Made by a program: the position numbers and the translations under genes. The notes below the pieces were generated by a model. The model was not told the DNA's origin. It saw only the letters and a program-made list of their open reading frames with translations, and searched no databases. Positions 8,864-17,248 of a DNA stretch of 64,000 nt are shown in pieces. How positions within the stretch are numbered: position 1 is the stretch's first letter; every line of letters starts with the position of its first letter. Source of the DNA: Enterocloster bolteae (GTDB lineage Bacteria; Bacillota; Clostridia; Lachnospirales; Lachnospiraceae); contig NZ_CP022464.2 of NCBI RefSeq assembly GCF_002234575.2, positions 5,828,001 through 5,892,000 of the forward strand, in the 5' to 3' direction.

Positions 8864-9649
8864 CTACGCCTCCCTGCCCGGACATTCCTCCCGCAGAAAG
8901 CATTCACAGCATTTCGGGCGCCTGGCAATGCAGATGGTACGGCCCAGGGTAATGATATGTATGTTCCACAGAATCCAATGGTCCTTTGGCAGCACCTTCA
9001 TCAGATCATACTCTATCTTCTCCGGCTCCTCCTCTTTTGTAAGGCCCAGCTTCCTGGAAATACGCTTTACATGGGTATCCACCACAATACTGGGTTCATT
9101 GTATATATTCCCACGTATAACATTGGCTGTCTTACGTCCCACGCCTGCAAGGGAGGTCAGCTCCTCTATGGTTCTTGGCACCTCTCCTCCAAACCGTTCC
9201 ACCAGGTCCCGGCAGCAGGCAATGATATTCTTAGCTTTCATGTGATAAAACCCAATGGAGTGGATATCCTGTTCCAATTCCTTTAAATCCGCCGCGGCAA
9301 ACTTCTCCAGGGTATCATACTTCTGGAATAAATCAGCTGTGACGATATTCACCCTGGCGTCTGTACACTGGGCGCTCATGATAACTGCAATCAGCAGCTG
9401 CCAGGGTGTCTCGTGATTCAGGTAACAGCGGTACTCCGTACCGTATTCCCGGTCCAATACATCCAGGATACGGGCAATACGGGCGGCCAGTTCTGCTTTT
9501 GTCTCCCTGACAGCTTTCGGCCTTCCCTGAGTTTTTGTGCCGCCGCCAGCTTTTCTCCCTCTGCCGGCCTTTGTATCCCGGTCACTTTTTATCCCTCTGC
9601 CAGTTTTTCTGTCAGTCTCAGGTTCATTTAAAATGGTCTTCTGCAGCAT
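8864..9649 (-). CDS. nth: Endonuclease III (DNA glycosylase / AP lyase)
   Basis: Base-excision repair enzyme that removes oxidised pyrimidines and cleaves abasic sites. The helix-hairpin-helix-GPD core is clear: LAGVGRKTANVI with the catalytic Lys, then VVDTHV with the catalytic Asp. The C-terminus carries the [4Fe-4S] ligand spacing C-x6-C-x2-C-x5-C. The protein has a basic, Gly/Lys/Arg/Thr-rich N-terminal extension of about 60 residues not seen in most Nth proteins. Start: ATG 9649 has AAAGGA at suitable distance; an upstream in-frame ATG at 9685 lacks a ribosome binding site. It is convergent with the response regulator. Confidence 0.95.
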   Translation of the reverse strand: MLQKTILNEPETDRKTGRGIKSDRDTKAGRGRKAGGGTKTQGRPKAVRETKAELAARIARILDVLDREYGTEYRCYLNHETPWQLLIAVIMSAQCTDARVNIVTADLFQKYDTLEKFAAADLKELEQDIHSIGFYHMKAKNIIACCRDLVERFGGEVPRTIEELTSLAGVGRKTANVIRGNIYNEPSIVVDTHVKRISRKLGLTKEEEPEKIEYDLMKVLPKDHWILWNIHIITLGRTICIARRPKCCECFLREECPGREA

Positions 9650-9705
9650 ATATCCAGTCCTTTCATCACAACGTTTTTGTTGCATTTACAACATTCTAAA
9701 GTTTA

Positions 9706-11544
9706 TCACCCAATTCTGACTGCCCTTGCATTATACGTCAGCGGGTCCCTGTGCCTGTAATCAAACAGCACCAGGGTTCCGTCTCCCATGGCTTCAATAT
9801 GGGCCATCTTACTCATCTGCCTGGAATCATACCCTTCATAATCCATAAGGTAATGGGGAGATTCCTCCTCCCTCTGAAAGAACTGCCGGACAGCCTGTTT
9901 ATAAGGGCTTTGGTCCCGGGCAAAGGATGGGCGGCTTTTTACATTTTCCCTGAGATATAAATCATACATGAGAAGGTCCCTGAACCTTTCCATAACAGAG
10001 GCATCCAGCCCTGCATCCCTACGTCTGGCTATGATACTGTATAGTATCTCATATCTGGCTATGCGGCTGTGGCTGATGCCAGTGAGATTGTTTTCACGGT
10101 AATATGCAGCCATATCCAGAAACATTTCATAGGGCGAACCGTATTCTGCCGCAAGCCCGGACAGAGTATGGACAAACTGTCTGCTGTTATAATACACCTC
10201 CGTCATATCCTCCACGCCCTTTAGTTCCAGGATGTCCCTGTAGGACAGCCACCGGGTGGACAGGACCTCATAGGGCGGCCGTGAGGAATAGCAGAGGCCG
10301 TAGGTCAATGCCATTTCTTCCATATAAGAGCCCTTCAGCACTTTGAGGAAGCCCAGCTGAAGCTGCTCCGGCTCCATGGAATATACCTGGTTGAACGAAT
10401 GACGGAAAGATTCCAAATTCTCATTGGGCAGACCTGCGATCAGGTCCAGATGCTGGTGAACATTATGTGCCTGATTGATTGTGCCGGTGATACGGCGTAT
10501 CTCGTCTATATCTGTCTTGCGGTGTATGGCCTTAAGCGTGTCCGGATTAGTGGACTGTACGCCAATCTCCAGCTGGACCAGTCCAGGACGCATCTGGCCC
10601 AAAAGCTCAATCTCCTCCTGGTCCAGCAAGTCGGCGGCAATCTCAAAGTGAAAATTGGTGACTCCGTTGTCATGACTCTGGATAAACCGCCATATGGCCA
10701 TGGCATGTTTTTTATTGCAGTTAAAGGTCCTGTCCACAAATTTTACCTGAGGCACTCCGGCCTCCAGGAAATAAGCCAGCTCATCAAGGACCAGTTCCAG
10801 GCTTCTGAACCGTACGCTCTTATCAATAGAGGACAGGCAGTAGCTGCACGAAAAGGGGCAGCCCCGGCTGCTCTCGTAATAAATGATGCGGTGCTCCAAA
10901 TCCTTTATATCCATATGCTTATATGGAAATGGTATCCGGCTCATATCCATGGCCCGGCGTACACCGGTATCTGCCAACGAACCATCGGGGAGGCGAAAGG
11001 CAAGCCCGGGTATATTTTCCGGACCGGCCTGTCCGTCCGGCAGGATTTTTCCACTGTCTGTCCCTTTTTTACACAACTTATCCACATAATATCCGGCCAG
11101 CTGTGCAAATGTTTCCTCTCCCTCTCCCTTCATGACGCCTGTTGCCTCCGGCAGCTCCCCAAGCACTTTAGCTGCATCAAAGGACACCTCCGGTCCTCCC
11201 AGCCATATGGGCACATCCGGCAGTATTTTCCCTAAATCCGCGATTAGATATCTGATATATTCTATATTCCAGATATAACAGGAAAAGGCAATCACATCCG
11301 GTTCTCTTCTGAATATATCCTGAAGAATCTGGTCCAGCTGGTGGTTGATTGTATACTCGGCCAGCTCGATAGACGGCTTCGCAGGTTCCATGGCTCCGGT
11401 CCCGGTTCCACGTTTTTTTGCCCGGGCATTCCTGCCGCCTGCTTCCCCCAGCCCCAATACCTGGTCTGCGTAGGCCTTCAGGCTGTAAATTCCCAGATTG
11501 GAATGTATATATTTCGCGTTGACAGCCGTCAGCAGTATCTTCAT
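9706..11544 (-). CDS. B12-binding radical SAM protein with DUF4080 C-terminus
   Basis: 612 residues. The N-terminal cobalamin-binding-like domain (MKILLTAVNAKYIHSNLGIY, later WLGGPEVSFDA) precedes a radical SAM core with the cluster motif CPFSCSYC (C-x3-C-x2-C), and the C-terminal third matches the DUF4080 type. Such proteins are common in Clostridia and have no assigned reaction that I can name with confidence; B12-radical SAM enzymes often methylate unactivated carbons or rearrange rings. The start at 11544 has AGAGG nine bases upstream and lies four bases from the stop of the dCMP deaminase gene, so the two are probably co-transcribed. Confidence 0.88.
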   Translation of the reverse strand: MKILLTAVNAKYIHSNLGIYSLKAYADQVLGLGEAGGRNARAKKRGTGTGAMEPAKPSIELAEYTINHQLDQILQDIFRREPDVIAFSCYIWNIEYIRYLIADLGKILPDVPIWLGGPEVSFDAAKVLGELPEATGVMKGEGEETFAQLAGYYVDKLCKKGTDSGKILPDGQAGPENIPGLAFRLPDGSLADTGVRRAMDMSRIPFPYKHMDIKDLEHRIIYYESSRGCPFSCSYCLSSIDKSVRFRSLELVLDELAYFLEAGVPQVKFVDRTFNCNKKHAMAIWRFIQSHDNGVTNFHFEIAADLLDQEEIELLGQMRPGLVQLEIGVQSTNPDTLKAIHRKTDIDEIRRITGTINQAHNVHQHLDLIAGLPNENLESFRHSFNQVYSMEPEQLQLGFLKVLKGSYMEEMALTYGLCYSSRPPYEVLSTRWLSYRDILELKGVEDMTEVYYNSRQFVHTLSGLAAEYGSPYEMFLDMAAYYRENNLTGISHSRIARYEILYSIIARRRDAGLDASVMERFRDLLMYDLYLRENVKSRPSFARDQSPYKQAVRQFFQREEESPHYLMDYEGYDSRQMSKMAHIEAMGDGTLVLFDYRHRDPLTYNARAVRIG

Positions 11545-11548
11545 GGGA

Positions 11549-12043
11549 CTATACCTCTAGCTCGATTTTATGGCCGGTGGACTGGTACTGGTAGTAACGC
11601 ACTCCCGCAGCATTCAGCATACGCTTGGACGCCATTACCGCCGGTGTATCCGCATATTTGTCTTCTCTGTATACAATGGTCTTGATTCCTGACTGTATAA
11701 TGGCCTTGGCGCACTCATTACAGGGGAACAGAGTCACATAGAGCTTGCTTCCCTCCAGGCTTCCCCCTCTGTAATTAAGAATAGCATTTAACTCGCTGTG
11801 TGTGGAGTAGAAATATTTGGAATTGTAGGGGTCCTCCTTCTCATTTTCCTTGCCCCAGGGGAATTCGTCATCCGAACACCCTTTGGGGAAACCATTATAT
11901 CCCATGGACAGGATCTTATTGTCCTGGCTGACAATACACGCGCCCACCTGGGTACTTGGGTCCTTGGAACGTCTTCCCGACAACAGGGCCACCCCCATGA
12001 AATATTCGTCCCATGTTATATAATCCACACGTTTTCCGGTCAT
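11549..12043 (-). CDS. comEB: Deoxycytidylate (dCMP) deaminase, ComEB type
   Basis: Converts dCMP to dUMP for thymidylate synthesis. The 164-residue protein starts at ATG 12043 (AAAGGAGG upstream) with MTGKRVDYITWDEYFMG. The zinc-deaminase motifs are HSELNAI (usual HAE, here Ser in the second position) and PCNECAKAI. Segment DPSTQVGACIV is family-typical. It is the first gene of a likely two-gene unit with the radical SAM gene. Confidence in the enzyme class is high; the gene name follows the Bacillus homologue. Confidence 0.92.
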   Translation of the reverse strand: MTGKRVDYITWDEYFMGVALLSGRRSKDPSTQVGACIVSQDNKILSMGYNGFPKGCSDDEFPWGKENEKEDPYNSKYFYSTHSELNAILNYRGGSLEGSKLYVTLFPCNECAKAIIQSGIKTIVYREDKYADTPAVMASKRMLNAAGVRYYQYQSTGHKIELEV

Positions 12044-12523
12044 TCTTTTTCCTCCTTTTATCCTTTCCGCAGCCGCCTGGCTGTCTCTGCACACACGCAG
12101 CCTGCCCCCGCAGTGTCCAATAAATACAGCTCCTGTCTGGACATTCAGGAACGGCTGCGTGGCTGCTTCTGGTATCGTTGCTGGTATTTTATATTTTCCT
12201 CTGTCTGTGAATGGATTATAACATTCCGGGCTTATTTAATCAATAAAGTTGCATAAATCTTGGGAACGCCTTGGAAATACCCCTGGGAATAACCGGTGAA
12301 TAACTGTTTTTCCGGTCCTTGCCTTTTTCCGGGATAAATGCTATATTATAACAACCAGACGATAGCGGAATATAAGTAACTATCGCTCATTATTCTATAT
12401 CTTTAACAATATCTCAAATTATCTGAATCGAACGATTCATCTCATTATTCTGCCCCTTATGTATCGGGCAATCATTTCCACTTTTATATCACACCAATTA
12501 TTTATTAAAAGGCAGAAGGGCTA
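12044..12523. other. AT-rich divergent intergenic region with small palindromes
   Basis: No convincing gene is seen in this 480-bp stretch. It holds a perfect palindrome GAATCG-AA-CGATTC (12426-12439), an inverted repeat CGATAG...CTATCG (12360-12385, 14-nt loop) and three imperfect repeats related to GGTTATTCCCAGG between about 12268 and 12305 on the minus strand. It must contain the comEB promoter, but I cannot place it firmly. Confidence 0.5.
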
Positions 12524-12552
12524 TTGTCTGGTTTATCGGAAAACGCTATAAT
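12524..12552 (+). promoter_or_regulatory. Predicted promoter of the Rpn-type gene
   Basis: TTGTCT (12524-12529), a 17-bp spacer and a perfect TATAAT (12547-12552) lie 41 bp before the ATG at 12594, which has AGGAGG at 12584-12589. Confidence 0.65.
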
Positions 12553-12593
12553 GGGGATAGGTTCTTATATGGCTTGCCGGAACAGGAGGCTGT

Positions 12594-13499
12594 ATGGAAG
12601 CAGATTATCTGCGTGAACAGGAATCAGAATCAGCAGGGGCCAGAGGGTTCAGCCAGCTGGAGGACAAGGTAATGAAGACAGCGGCACAGTTTTTTGGGAA
12701 GGATTTACTTCCCTATGCGGGTATCAAGGGCCGGATTGCCTGCGTGGCACCTACAGAGCATGTCCATCTGGAGATGCGCAGGCTGGAAGAAGACTTTAAT
12801 TTTATTATGAAGGACGGGTCGTGGAGACATCTGGAATTTGAGAGCGACAGTATTCAGGAGAAGGACTTAAGACGGTTCCGGGAATATGAGGCTTACATAG
12901 GGCTTACATATGATGTTCCGGTCACGACTACTGTAATATGTACATCCCGGGTAAAAATCCTGAAAAAGGAGCTGGTCAACGGAATGAACGTATACAGAGT
13001 AGAGGTGGTTCGGCTAAAGGACAGAAATGCGGGCAAGGTCTTTGAAAAGCTGCGGCGGAAAATCAGCCGGGGCAAGACACTGGGGCGCCATGATGTATTT
13101 CCCCTGCTTCTGACCCCTCTGATGTCGGGAAAGATGGAGATGAGCCAAAGGATTTACCAGGGCATGGAGTTTCTTCAGTGTAAGGAACTCAAAGCAGGGG
13201 ATGAGGATCGAAAAAGAATGCAGTCAGTACTGTATGCGCTGGCAGTAAAATTCTTGGACAGAAATGAATTAGCGATGATAAAGGAGAGGATCGGAATGAC
13301 TGTTTTAGGCAAAATGCTGTTTGAGGATGGTGTGGAGAAGGGGATTGAAAAAGGTATAGAAAAAGGAGTCCAGCAGGGGCTGGGGCGCGCAAATGCACTG
13401 AATATGAAGCTGGCAGATGCAGGAAGGGCGGACGACATTATCCGGGCAGCATCGGATAGGACTTATCAGGAACAATTGTTTAAGGAGTTCGGAATTTAG
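12594..13499 (+). CDS. Rpn-family / PD-(D/E)XK nuclease-like protein (transposase-related)
   Basis: 301 residues. The C-terminal tail with alternating EKGIEKG motifs (VEKGIEKGIEKGVQQGL) is typical of the Rpn/PDDEXK_2 family of transposase-derived recombination-promoting nucleases. A candidate catalytic segment is HLEFES near residue 80, preceded by an Asp in DFNFIMKDG. The family is multi-copy in gut Firmicutes and its biological role is unsettled. The gene stands alone with its own promoter and strong RBS, flanked by AT-rich DNA, and ends before a bidirectional terminator at 13758. Nuclease activity is inferred from family only. Confidence 0.72.
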   Translation: MEADYLREQESESAGARGFSQLEDKVMKTAAQFFGKDLLPYAGIKGRIACVAPTEHVHLEMRRLEEDFNFIMKDGSWRHLEFESDSIQEKDLRRFREYEAYIGLTYDVPVTTTVICTSRVKILKKELVNGMNVYRVEVVRLKDRNAGKVFEKLRRKISRGKTLGRHDVFPLLLTPLMSGKMEMSQRIYQGMEFLQCKELKAGDEDRKRMQSVLYALAVKFLDRNELAMIKERIGMTVLGKMLFEDGVEKGIEKGIEKGVQQGLGRANALNMKLADAGRADDIIRAASDRTYQEQLFKEFGI

Positions 13500-13757
13500 T
13501 AGTAAACACTTTATTTTGCGAAAACATCCGCCGGCCCAAGGATCTTTTTAAGGGGTATATTGGCCTTTACTGTGCAGGGCAGATTTTCGTCAGGTTTGAG
13601 AAGCAGCGATATAAACTGCATTTCTGACAGAACCATTATGGGTCCTCCATGGGTAAACCAAAACTTAATATCAAAAAGCCTTGGTTGAATTACCAAACTC
13701 TGTAAATATGCTCAAAAGACAACTTTCCACAAGGGGCTGACGAATTATGAAGATAGA
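13500..13757. other. Convergent intergenic region, no supported gene
   Basis: The DNA between the Rpn-type gene and the DUF1667 gene holds only a minus-strand open frame of 61 codons (13511-13696) with a TTG start and no RBS, which I do not accept, and then the terminator hairpin at 13758-13796. Confidence 0.5.
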
Positions 13758-13796
13758 AAAACCACCCTCTCAACTGCCAGGTATCAGGGTGGTTTT
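13758..13796. terminator. Bidirectional terminator hairpin
   Basis: Perfect 11-bp stem AAAACCACCCT / AGGGTGGTTTT around a 17-nt loop. The A/T ends give U-runs on both strands (five U on the minus side), so it can end both the Rpn-type gene and the oxidoreductase operon. Confidence 0.75.
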
Positions 13797-13864
13797 CCTA
13801 TATAGCTGCTTACATCAACAATAACAGACTTTTCTTTGTGTTTTCATCCGCCCCAGCTTTGCCA

Positions 13865-14245
13865 TCATCTATTTTCAGGCACTGATTTAGTCACAATCAC
13901 ATCCGTGTCATACCCCATGAGACGCGGTATGACAACAGTTCCCGCTTTCACAGGGGCGGTCAGGGTATACTTTTTTATCTCACTCACTGCATCGAAAATC
14001 CGGTCCCGGGGTATGGGGTTTGTCAGCCTCACGCTGGCCAGGGGAAGTATGCCGCCCTTTACCAATACAGATGTGGCAATATTCCTCTGGGGATCCGTCA
14101 ATTCCTGCTCCACATACGCCCTCCCCTTTGGGCAAGCGGCGCCCTCCACAGAACAAATCCGTCTGCTTCCGTCTTCCCTCTCTTCAATCTGCGCCCTTAT
14201 ATCGCATCCGTTGGGACAGATGATACATGTATATTCTCTCAACAT
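13865..14245 (-). CDS. DUF1667 domain protein, partner of the FAD oxidoreductase
   Basis: 126 residues with an N-terminal cysteine cluster (CIICPNGCD, later ICSVEGAACPKG) suggesting an Fe-S or zinc site, then a conserved region NPIPRDRIFDAV and PVKAGTVVIPRL. DUF1667 proteins occur as the third gene after GlpA-like and NAD(P)/FAD-dependent oxidoreductase genes in Clostridia and probably form an electron-transfer subunit of an anaerobic glycerol-3-phosphate-dehydrogenase-like complex. It overlaps the upstream gene by 7 bp, indicating coupled translation. Confidence 0.88.
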   Translation of the reverse strand: MLREYTCIICPNGCDIRAQIEEREDGSRRICSVEGAACPKGRAYVEQELTDPQRNIATSVLVKGGILPLASVRLTNPIPRDRIFDAVSEIKKYTLTAPVKAGTVVIPRLMGYDTDVIVTKSVPENR

Positions 14246-15471
14246 TCAGCGCTCACCTCCAGCCGGCCCATGGACACCAGTTTATCCGCCTTAACCGTAA
14301 GTTCAATCATTTCGGCCGGTATCGCTTTCTTCATTTTCTTTGATGCCACCAACACGCCGTCCTGCCTTACTTCAATGCGGCATTCCTTCAAAGGACTGTT
14401 TACCCTCAGGGACAGCTTAAAATCCCTGGTGCCGCTCACTCTCTGGGGAACGGTATGGTTAATATGGCTGTCCGTTCCTATTTCGATGGGACAGGGAGGC
14501 AGACATCCTTTCTGCACAAATTCCGCAGCAGAATCCGCCAGGCTCTCTGCTTCCATGGAAACAAAGTCCACTAAATCATGGACATGGAGCACATTTCCCG
14601 CAGCAAAAATCCCCGCCACATCTGTCTGGAAATGTTCATCCACCACAGCGCCCTTTGTCCTGTCATCCAGGGTCACGCCAGCGTCCAGTGAAAGTTCATT
14701 TTCAGGAATCAGTCCCACGGAAAGTATCAGGGTATCACACTTGTATTCCTTTTCAGTTCCCGGAACAGGTCTTAAGTGTTCATCCACACGGGACACCGTG
14801 ACGCCTGTCAAACGATTGTCCCCGTTGACAGCCGTTACCGTATGGCTCAGGTACAGCGGTATGCCGTAATCATTCAGGCACTGCTCCACATTGCGGGGCA
14901 GGCCGCTGGGATATGGCTGGATCTCAAACACAGCCTGGACATGGGCGCCTTCCAGCGTAAGCCTGCGGGCCATAATCATACCGATGTCCCCGGAGCCCAG
15001 GATAACCACTTCCTTTGCAGGCATTACATTGTAGAGGTTAATATAAGCCTGGGCAACCCCTGCCGTAAACACACCGGCCGGGCGCTCACCGGGGATTCCC
15101 AAAGCGCCTCTGGTACGCTCCCTGCATCCCATGGTAAGGATCACGGACTTGGCCCTCCATACCTTAAGCCCCCGGCGTGTTGCTGCCGTCACTGTCCTGT
15201 CCTCTGCCACCTCCAGAACAGTTGCGTCCGTGATGTAAGGAATCCCTAATTCCTCCACCTCTTCTATAAATCTCTGTGCATATTCCGGCCCGCTTAATGT
15301 GGTTTTAAAACGGGTCAGTCCAAAACCGTCATGAATGCACTGTCTGAGTATTCCTCCCAGCTGTTTTTCCCGTTCCACAATCAATATATTATGGATTCCT
15401 TTCCTGTATAACCGGACAGCCGCAGCCAGTCCCGCCGGTCCGCCGCCCACAATGAGTACGTCTATCTCCAT
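14239..15471 (-). CDS. NAD(P)/FAD-dependent oxidoreductase, second subunit of GlpA-like complex
   Basis: 410 residues with two dinucleotide folds: FAD-binding GGGPAGLAAAVRLYRKG at the N-terminus and a second nucleotide site GSGDIGMIMARRL near residue 170. A C-terminal FAD motif (GIFAAGNVLHVHDLVD) is also seen. In Clostridia this protein pairs with a GlpA-like dehydrogenase and a DUF1667 protein; the assembly is thought to move electrons from a 2-hydroxy-type substrate to an acceptor. Gaps of 3 bp upstream and an overlap downstream show a tight operon. The physiological substrate is not proven by sequence. Confidence 0.88.
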   Translation of the reverse strand: MEIDVLIVGGGPAGLAAAVRLYRKGIHNILIVEREKQLGGILRQCIHDGFGLTRFKTTLSGPEYAQRFIEEVEELGIPYITDATVLEVAEDRTVTAATRRGLKVWRAKSVILTMGCRERTRGALGIPGERPAGVFTAGVAQAYINLYNVMPAKEVVILGSGDIGMIMARRLTLEGAHVQAVFEIQPYPSGLPRNVEQCLNDYGIPLYLSHTVTAVNGDNRLTGVTVSRVDEHLRPVPGTEKEYKCDTLILSVGLIPENELSLDAGVTLDDRTKGAVVDEHFQTDVAGIFAAGNVLHVHDLVDFVSMEAESLADSAAEFVQKGCLPPCPIEIGTDSHINHTVPQRVSGTRDFKLSLRVNSPLKECRIEVRQDGVLVASKKMKKAIPAEMIELTVKADKLVSMGRLEVSAEC

Positions 15472-15474
15472 TTC

Positions 15475-16935
15475 CTACGCCTCCTCCCGCACTCTGCCGA
15501 AAAACATCTGTGAATCTTTTCTGGCATACCTGACTTCTGTTACCTTTTTTCCCAATTCATCTTCTATCATCTGCGCAATCCGCATCTGGCAGTATCCTCC
15601 CTGGCACCGCCCCATCATGGAGCGGGTCCTGTATTTGACTCCTGCCATGGTGTCAACTCCCAATGGATTATGAATGGCTGCCAGGATTTCAGCCCTGGTT
15701 ACCTTTTCGCACCGGCAAATGACCTGGCCGTAATCAGGATTCTGCCGTATCATCTGCTCCTGCTCTTCTTTTGTCATCTCCGCAAAATGAGGAATTCCTT
15801 TTCTCACAGGATTAAACCCTGGATTCGGCGTAAGTTTCTCCCTCTCTTCCATAAGACTGATTGCATGACGGGCAATGGGCACTGCCGCTGTAAGCCCGGG
15901 GGACTCGATGCCCACCAGATTAATGGCGCGGGGCGCAATGTCATCCCTTATCTCTATCTTAAAATCCTGTATAACCCCGTCCTCATCCACCCATTTAGGC
16001 AGAATACCGGAATAGTTGCGGATATAATCTTTTTTATGGATACATGGCCACAGGTCCGAAGCACTCTTAGCCAGATAATCCATATTTTCCTGAGGCACGC
16101 CATAGTATGTAAAATCTGTTACCATCTCTGCGTTGGGTCCAATAATGACATTCCCGTCAGTAGTGTTGGTCACGTGGATTCCCATGTAAGTATTGCTGGG
16201 AACCGGATATACAGGCATGGGAAGAAGATATCCTGTACGCTTGTCCAGAATAATGTAATCCCCCTTGGAACCAATCACCTTATAGCCGCGGATGCCCAGC
16301 ATATCGGAAATGTTGCCGCAGCCCAGTCCGGCGCTGTTCACAACCCACCGGGTGTGGAATTCACCTTTTGGCGTCGTAAGTATATAATTTCCTTCGCTGT
16401 CCCGCCGTATTCCTGTCACTTCATGGTCAAAATAATACGCTGCTCCGTTGGCATGGGCATTCTCAGCCAGGGCTATGGTATAATTAAAAGGGTCCACAAT
16501 TCCGCTGTTAGCCGAAAACATGGCAAATTCCCCTACCACAGCCGGAACCAATTGATGGAGCCGTTCTTTTCCAATTAGCTCCAGGCCTGCGGCACCATTT
16601 TCCTCCCCCTGCCGGATGGTCCGTTTCAGTGTTTCCATATCCTCCGCCGTATTGCCTACCAGCACCTTACCGCAGCGGATGAATTTAAAATCCAGCTCCT
16701 CTGCCAGTTGTCCCATGAATTGATTGCCTTCCACACAGAGCCTGGCCTTCAGCGAACCTGTGTCATAAGCAAACCCGCCATGGATCACACCGGAATTCCG
16801 GCCGCTGGTCTCATAGCAAACATCCAGGTTCTTTTCCAAAACGCCTATTTTCAGACGGTATCTGGACATTTCCCTGGCAATGGCGCTGCCCACCACACCG
16901 CCGCCAATAATGATTACATCATACAGTTGTTTCAT
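15475..16935 (-). CDS. GlpA-like FAD dehydrogenase with C-terminal [2Fe-2S] BFD-like domain
   Basis: 486 residues. The DAO-type FAD domain begins with IIGGGVVGSAIAREMSRY, and substrate-domain segments such as YETSGRNSGVIHGG follow. The last 90 residues hold a BFD-like cluster domain (CRCEKVTRAEI ... GRCQGGYC), giving the C-x-C ... C-x4-C pattern. It is usually annotated as anaerobic glycerol-3-phosphate dehydrogenase, but L-2-hydroxyglutarate-type oxidation is equally compatible. It is the first gene of a three-gene operon with palindromic sites around its promoter, and the neighbouring FadR-type regulator argues for an organic-acid-like inducer. Confidence 0.85.
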   Translation of the reverse strand: MKQLYDVIIIGGGVVGSAIAREMSRYRLKIGVLEKNLDVCYETSGRNSGVIHGGFAYDTGSLKARLCVEGNQFMGQLAEELDFKFIRCGKVLVGNTAEDMETLKRTIRQGEENGAAGLELIGKERLHQLVPAVVGEFAMFSANSGIVDPFNYTIALAENAHANGAAYYFDHEVTGIRRDSEGNYILTTPKGEFHTRWVVNSAGLGCGNISDMLGIRGYKVIGSKGDYIILDKRTGYLLPMPVYPVPSNTYMGIHVTNTTDGNVIIGPNAEMVTDFTYYGVPQENMDYLAKSASDLWPCIHKKDYIRNYSGILPKWVDEDGVIQDFKIEIRDDIAPRAINLVGIESPGLTAAVPIARHAISLMEEREKLTPNPGFNPVRKGIPHFAEMTKEEQEQMIRQNPDYGQVICRCEKVTRAEILAAIHNPLGVDTMAGVKYRTRSMMGRCQGGYCQMRIAQMIEDELGKKVTEVRYARKDSQMFFGRVREEA

Positions 16936-16965
16936 GCCGCTTTCCTCCTAAAGGATAATTACAAA

Positions 16966-17056
16966 ATTCATCCTATGAATATATTTTATTTTTACCATAT
17001 TTATAAGGTGTAGTCAAGATAAAATCGAATAAAACGCAACTATTTATAGGATGAAT
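16966..17056 (-). promoter_or_regulatory. Promoter of the GlpA-like operon flanked by two palindromic operators
   Basis: On the minus strand, -35 TTGACT (17012-17017), a 17-bp spacer and -10 TAAAAA (16989-16994) drive the GlpA-like operon. Two 15-bp palindromes flank it: ATTCAT-CCT-ATGAAT at 16966-16980, over the expected transcription start, and ATTTAT-AGG-ATGAAT at 17042-17056, upstream of -35. The two share the same core in opposite orientation and are 76 bp apart, about seven helical turns. They are candidate sites for the FadR-type regulator at 17249-17965. Confidence 0.6.
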
Positions 17057-17184
17057 ATTTCCTTTTTTTATTTCACCACAAAAGTTACCCTTATCTGAAA
17101 ACATCTGCAAACAGGTGCAAAAAGTGTGTCCCAAAATAAAAATAGATGAAACGGTGCCCTCTTTTCTGTTTTTTGCGCAGAAAA

Positions 17185-17220
17185 GGAGCTGCTGCTCCAG
17201 TAGATTATTATTTATCTACT
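17185..17220 (-). terminator. Tandem hairpin terminator after the FadR-type regulator
   Basis: On the minus strand the regulator gene is followed by AGTAGAT...ATCTACT (17199-17220) and then GGAGC-AGCA-GCTCC (17185-17198) ending in TTTTCTG. The second hairpin with its U-run looks like the terminator. Confidence 0.6.
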
Positions 17221-17248
17221 TTCGCAACAGCCCCTTGGCAGCAAGCCA

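Noticed and set aside
12420..12445. GAATCGAACGATTC resembling a tRNA T-arm
   Set aside because: No flanking acceptor, D or anticodon arms can be built and no CCA end is present; it is a simple palindrome.
13511..13696. Minus-strand 61-codon frame after the Rpn-type gene
   Set aside because: TTG start, no RBS, no family recognised, located in a convergent gap. Could be a decayed gene remnant, but I cannot support it.
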